From Gillisella vitis (GTDB taxonomy: Bacteria > Pseudomonadota > Alphaproteobacteria > Rhizobiales > Rhizobiaceae), in contig NZ_CP056047.1 of assembly GCF_021559775.1 (NCBI RefSeq), positions 1,240,001 to 1,304,000 of the forward strand: a DNA stretch of 64,000 nt, in the 5' to 3' direction. Of this stretch, positions 60,555-64,000 are shown one piece after another. Numbering within the stretch: position 1 is the first letter of the stretch; the number at the start of each line of letters is the position of its first letter. Under the pieces are notes generated by a model, which was given only the letters and a program-made list of their open reading frames with translations, was not told the DNA's origin and did no database searches. A program made the position numbers and the translations under genes.

Positions 60555-62000
60555 ATGTCGAATGCTTATGACGTCATCATCATCGGGTCCGGCCCTGGCG
60601 GCTATGTGACTGCGATCCGTGCAGCCCAGCTTGGCCTGAAAATCGCCATTGTCGAGCGCGAGCATCTTGGCGGCATCTGCCTCAACTGGGGCTGTATCCC
60701 CACCAAGGCGCTGCTGCGGTCGGCGGAAATTCTCGATCACGCCAATCACGCCAAGAGCTACGGCCTGACGCTGAACGGCACCATGACCGCCGATGTGAAA
60801 GACGTTGTTGCCCGCTCACGCGGCGTATCGGCCCGCCTCAACGGCGGCGTTGCCTATCTGATGAAGAAGAACAAGATCGATGTGATCTGGGGTGAAGCCA
60901 AGCTCACCAAGCCAAACGAGATCGTCGTCGGCGCATCGTCCAAGCCTGCCGTGCAGCCGCAAAATCCGGTTCCGAAGGGCGTGTTGGGTGAGGGCACCTA
61001 TACTGCCAAGCATATTATCGTTGCCACTGGTGCCCGTCCGCGCGCACTTCCTGGCATTGAGCCGGATGGCAAGCTGATCTGGACCTATTTCGAGGCGATG
61101 AAGCCGGATTTCATGCCGAAATCCATCGTCGTGATGGGCTCTGGCGCCATCGGCATCGAATTCGCCTCTTTCTACCGCTCCATGGGCGTGGATGTGACGG
61201 TGGTTGAGCTGATGGCCAATATCATGCCGGTCGAGGACGTGGAAATCTCCACCATCGCCCGCAAGGCGCTGGAAAAGCGCGGCCTGAAGATCATCACCGA
61301 GGCCAAGGTTTCCAAGGTCGAAAAGGGTACCAATTCCATAACCGCCCATGTCGAGACCAAGGATGGCAAGGTGCAGCAGATCACCGCTGACCGGCTGATC
61401 TCGGCTGTCGGCGTGCAGGGCAATATCGAAAATCTCGGTCTGGAAGCTTTGGGCGTCAAGACAGATCGTGGCTGCATCGTCATCGACGGCTATGGCAAGA
61501 CCAATGTGCCGGGCCTCTATGCCATCGGCGATGTCGCCGGTCCGCCAATGCTGGCCCATAAGGCCGAACATGAAGGCGTGGTCTGCATCGAGAAGATTGC
61601 CGGTCTGCCGCATGTTCATCCCATGAACAAGTCTCTGATCCCTGGCTGCACCTATTGCAATCCGCAGGTCGCCTCCGTCGGTCTCACCGAAGCCAAGGCC
61701 AAGGCCGAGGGCCGCGAGATCCGCGTTGGTCGCTACAATTTCAACGCCAATGGCAAGGCCATCGCGCTTGGCGAAGACAATGGCATGATCAAGACGATCT
61801 TCGACAAGAAGACCGGCGAATTGATCGGCGCGCATATGGTTGGCGCGGAAGTGACCGAGTTGATCCAGGGCTTCGTGGTCGCCATGAACCTGGAGACGAC
61901 AGAAGAAGAGCTGATGCACACCATCTTCCCGCATCCGACCCTGTCGGAAATGATGAAGGAAAGCGTGCTTGATGCGTATGGCAAGGTGCTGAACGCCTGA
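60555..62000 (+). CDS. lpdA: Dihydrolipoamide dehydrogenase (E3)
   Basis: A 481-residue flavoprotein that reoxidises the lipoyl groups of pyruvate dehydrogenase. Seen: FAD motif IIGSGPGGYVTAIRAAQLG, redox disulphide GGICLNWGCIPTKALL, NAD site GSGAIGIEFASFYRSMGVDVTV and the C-terminal HPTLSEMMKE interface with catalytic His. ATG 60555 is the supported start, with GAGGAG upstream; an open extension of 24 codons is rejected. Confidence 0.97.
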   Translation: MSNAYDVIIIGSGPGGYVTAIRAAQLGLKIAIVEREHLGGICLNWGCIPTKALLRSAEILDHANHAKSYGLTLNGTMTADVKDVVARSRGVSARLNGGVAYLMKKNKIDVIWGEAKLTKPNEIVVGASSKPAVQPQNPVPKGVLGEGTYTAKHIIVATGARPRALPGIEPDGKLIWTYFEAMKPDFMPKSIVVMGSGAIGIEFASFYRSMGVDVTVVELMANIMPVEDVEISTIARKALEKRGLKIITEAKVSKVEKGTNSITAHVETKDGKVQQITADRLISAVGVQGNIENLGLEALGVKTDRGCIVIDGYGKTNVPGLYAIGDVAGPPMLAHKAEHEGVVCIEKIAGLPHVHPMNKSLIPGCTYCNPQVASVGLTEAKAKAEGREIRVGRYNFNANGKAIALGEDNGMIKTIFDKKTGELIGAHMVGAEVTELIQGFVVAMNLETTEEELMHTIFPHPTLSEMMKESVLDAYGKVLNA

Positions 62001-62070
62001 CGCAGCGGACAGTGACATTGCGAGACATTGCCCGGCTCGCTATATAGGGGCGGGCAACAGAGGATAGACG

Positions 62071-62319
62071 ATGGAAAATGTGGGCTGGTTGACGGCGATC
62101 TTCGTGGGTGGTCTGGCCGGATGGCTGGCAGGCAAGTTGATGGACATGCGCTTCGGCATTTTCATGAACATTGTCATCGGCATTATCGGCTCGGTCATCG
62201 CCAATGCCATCTTCCGGCGCTTTGACATTTTCGTCGCCAGCGATTGGGTTGGCTATCTGATTACCAGCTTTATCGGTGCTTGCATTCTGCTGTTCGTCGC
62301 CAAGCTGGTGCGGAAATAA
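62071..62319 (+). CDS. GlsB/YeaQ/YmgE-family small membrane protein
   Basis: An 82-residue protein with three membrane helices and the family pattern GGLAGWLAGKLM, IVIGIIGSVIANAIF and LITSFIGACILLFV. Members were once called transglycosylase-associated proteins and are linked to stress. It lies between lpdA and lipA on the same strand; a purine-rich ACAGAGGATAG precedes ATG 62071. Confidence 0.9.
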   Translation: MENVGWLTAIFVGGLAGWLAGKLMDMRFGIFMNIVIGIIGSVIANAIFRRFDIFVASDWVGYLITSFIGACILLFVAKLVRK

Positions 62320-62357
62320 ATACTTAAAAGCCGCTCATCGGCGGCAAAGGAAACACG

Positions 62358-63329
62358 ATGGTTACCATCCTCGATAGAACCAAGCCGGACGACAAGCGCA
62401 TCCGCCACCCGGAAAAGGCTCACAAGCCGGATACCGAAGTGCTGCGCAAGCCGGAATGGATCAGGGTGAAGGCTCCGACCTCCAAGGGCTATCAGGAAAC
62501 CCGCGAACTGGTGCGCTCCCACAAGCTGGTCACCGTCTGCGAAGAAGCTGGCTGCCCGAATATAGGCGAGTGCTGGGAAAAGAAGCACGCCACCTTCATG
62601 ATCATGGGTGAGATTTGCACCCGCGCCTGCGCCTTCTGCAATGTGGCGACCGGCAAGCCGAATGCGCTTGACCGCGAAGAGCCTGCCAATGTGGCCAAGG
62701 CCGTGCGCCAGATGGGCCTGTCGCATGTGGTCATCACGTCCGTAGACCGCGACGACCTGGCCGATGGCGGTGCCGAGCATTTCGAACAGGTTATCTGGGC
62801 GATCCGCGAAGCTTCGCCCGCCACGACCATCGAAATCCTGACCCCGGACTTTTTGAAAAAGCCTGGTGCGCTGGAGCGTGTCGTTGCTGCAAAGCCAGAC
62901 GTCTTCAACCATAATATGGAAACCGTTCCAGGCAATTACCTTACCGTGCGTCCGGGCGCCCGCTACTTCCACTCGGTGCGGCTGTTGCAGCGGGTCAAGG
63001 AACTCGATCCGACAATGTTCACCAAATCCGGCATCATGGTCGGCCTTGGCGAAGAGCGCAACGAAGTGCTGCAATTGATGGATGACCTGCGCACCGCAGA
63101 CGTGGATTTCCTGACCATCGGCCAATATCTCCAGCCGACCCGCAAGCACCACAAGGTGGAACGCTTCGTGACGCCGGAAGAATTCAAGTCCTATGAGGAT
63201 ATCGCCTATACCAAGGGCTTCCTGATGGTTGCTTCCAGCCCGCTCACCCGCTCCTCCCACCATGCCGGTGACGATTTTGCCCGGCTGAAGGCCAACCGAG
63301 AAAAGAAGCTGCTGGCGGCTGCGGAGTAA
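62358..63329 (+). CDS. lipA: Lipoyl synthase
   Basis: A 323-residue radical-SAM enzyme that inserts two sulphurs into octanoyl groups on the lipoyl domains of E2 subunits. It holds the auxiliary cluster cysteines [13 protein letters not shown], the radical-SAM cysteines [10 protein letters not shown] and the C-terminal [12 protein letters not shown] motif with its serine ligand. Its place after lpdA serves the pyruvate dehydrogenase cluster functionally. GGCAAAGGA precedes the ATG. Confidence 0.97.
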   Translation: MVTILDRTKPDDKRIRHPEKAHKPDTEVLRKPEWIRVKAPTSKGYQETRELVRSHKLVTVCEEAGCPNIGECWEKKHATFMIMGEICTRACAFCNVATGKPNALDREEPANVAKAVRQMGLSHVVITSVDRDDLADGGAEHFEQVIWAIREASPATTIEILTPDFLKKPGALERVVAAKPDVFNHNMETVPGNYLTVRPGARYFHSVRLLQRVKELDPTMFTKSGIMVGLGEERNEVLQLMDDLRTADVDFLTIGQYLQPTRKHHKVERFVTPEEFKSYEDIAYTKGFLMVASSPLTRSSHHAGDDFARLKANREKKLLAAAE

Positions 63330-63346
63330 CGCGCTCAGGGTAAAGG

Positions 63347-63781
63347 ATGGGTCATTTGGCGAGCGTGAGGCGGTTCAGGATCTCGCTCAGGATTGCCGGT
63401 GATGATCTTGATCCAGATGAAGTCACCAGCCTTCTGGGCATTGCGCCGTGTTTTGCCTATCGTAAGGGAGATCAGTGGAAAACTCCGAAAGGTAATCCGC
63501 TGATTGGCAGAACCGGCCTTTGGACTTTTCATGTCGATGACTTCGAAACGGATGATTTTGAAGAGGCGATTTTCGACCTCCTGTCGAGAGTACCGGTAAC
63601 TCCTGACGTGTTTCGGACGCTTGCCAGCAGGTTCAAGGTGGAGCTTTTTTGCGGTCTCTTTCTTGATGAGTATAATGCAGGCTTGGGACTATCGCCGGCT
63701 GTCATGAAGCTGTTGGCTCAGCATGAAATATCCCTTGATCTTGATATGTACTCCTTTTCCGGCTCGGAGGAGGAAAACTGA
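63347..63781 (+). CDS. DUF4279 protein
   Basis: A 144-residue protein of the DUF4279 family: RRFRISLRIAGDDLDPDEVTSLLGI, a Tyr/Arg-rich KGDQWKTPKG, GLWTFHVDDF and the late LFCGLFLDEYNAGLGLS. Function unknown. Members often occur alone in accessory positions, sometimes near toxin-immunity loci. It starts 17 bases after the lipA stop. In other rhizobia lipA is usually followed by a different gene, which hints at local insertion. Confidence 0.85.
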   Translation: MGHLASVRRFRISLRIAGDDLDPDEVTSLLGIAPCFAYRKGDQWKTPKGNPLIGRTGLWTFHVDDFETDDFEEAIFDLLSRVPVTPDVFRTLASRFKVELFCGLFLDEYNAGLGLSPAVMKLLAQHEISLDLDMYSFSGSEEEN

Positions 63782-63791
63782 GAGCGGCGGC

Positions 63792-64000
63792 ATGGTTTTT
63801 TACGTCGAAGATTTCAATGATGCTGCTGTTATGTGTCGGGATGCCAAGCGCATCTGCGTGGTCGGCTGCTCCGGCAGCGGCAAGAGCAAACTATCGCAAA
63901 TTTTGTGTCAGCGGCTGGGCCTCGATTATATCTCCATGGATCGCGACGTCTTCTGGCTACCCGGTTGGAAGCTACGGCCCAGGCCGGAAGCGATTGAACT
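63792..64000 (+). CDS. P-loop kinase-like protein, truncated by the window edge
   Basis: The first 69 residues only. A Walker A loop VGCSGSGKS, then LSQILCQRLGLDYISMDRDVFW and PGWKLRPRPE, resembles the small adenylate kinase-like or FlaR-like topology-modulation family of P-loop proteins. The start could be ATG 63792 or an ATG at 63831 nearer the loop. The C-terminus is cut at the edge, so function is not assigned. Confidence 0.75.
   Translation, partial: MVFYVEDFNDAAVMCRDAKRICVVGCSGSGKSKLSQILCQRLGLDYISMDRDVFWLPGWKLRPRPEAIE

Overview
The window is a chromosomal segment from an alphaproteobacterium of the family Rhizobiaceae, most like Agrobacterium, Allorhizobium or Rhizobium. This is inferred from gene content and layout: a pdhA-pdhB-pdhC cluster whose E1-beta carries its own lipoyl domain, fixNOQP behind an FNR/FixK-type box, a Usg protein, plant-type class II DAHP synthase, a UvrB with long terminal extensions, and GC-rich codon use. 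Nearly everything is housekeeping or ordinary accessory metabolism. I see no prophage, CRISPR array, integron or intact insertion sequence.

Layout. 1-1.3 kb: a possible CDS tail and an orphan HEPN-domain gene. 1.5-4.9 kb: tyrS, divergent from an anmK gene fused in frame to a GNAT acetyltransferase, then a small secreted protein. 5.0-8.9 kb: tRNA-Asn, a small membrane protein, a membrane histidine kinase, an anchored thermonuclease-like protein overlapping a uracil-DNA glycosylase-like gene, and an Lrp/AsnC regulator. 9-12.3 kb (minus strand): a beta-hydroxyacid dehydrogenase, proline iminopeptidase, TPR-methyltransferase and usg. 12.4-14.9 kb: an amino-acid ABC transporter (binding protein and two permeases, no ATPase). 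15.2-17.8 kb: a large proline-rich OmpA-family protein. 17.9-21.7 kb: molybdenum cofactor genes mobB, mobA and moaA, with a DMT exporter and a DUF971 gene. 21.8-26.8 kb: a diguanylate cyclase and two unrelated fumarases, class I and class II, on either side of a hypothetical gene.

27-30.1 kb holds the most striking feature: an L,D-transpeptidase gene containing an exact 1,066-bp head-to-tail duplication. Because 1,066 is not a multiple of three, the upstream copy gets a new C-terminus and the downstream copy is left as a headless fragment. 30.1-35.7 kb: gph, rpiA, a DUF2059 protein, gor and class II DAHP synthase. The transcription stop after the last gene contains two back-to-back arms resembling IS3-family ends. 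35.9-40.6 kb: a hemerythrin-like protein and the cbb3 oxidase operon fixNOQP, preceded by a perfect TTGAT-N4-ATCAA box. 40.6-46.4 kb: a VOC protein, a GGDEF-EAL protein and uvrB.

46.7-52.7 kb is an accessory block: a YwrD-like gamma-glutamyltransferase, two CodA-like amidohydrolases, a secreted hypothetical and a VOC protein. 52.7-63.3 kb is the core central-carbon cluster kdsA, eno, ftsB, pdhABC, an SGNH hydrolase, a DUF465 gene with its own perfect anaerobox, lpdA, a GlsB/YeaQ-type membrane protein and lipA. Together these supply pyruvate dehydrogenase (E1, E2, E3) and the lipoyl synthase that builds its cofactor. The right edge has a DUF4279 protein and a truncated P-loop kinase-like gene.

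No wholly new multi-gene system is evident. The items most worth checking are the L,D-transpeptidase duplication, the AnmK-GNAT fusion, the anaerobox in front of DUF465, the IS-end-like palindrome at 35.75 kb and the gamma-glutamyltransferase/amidohydrolase block.
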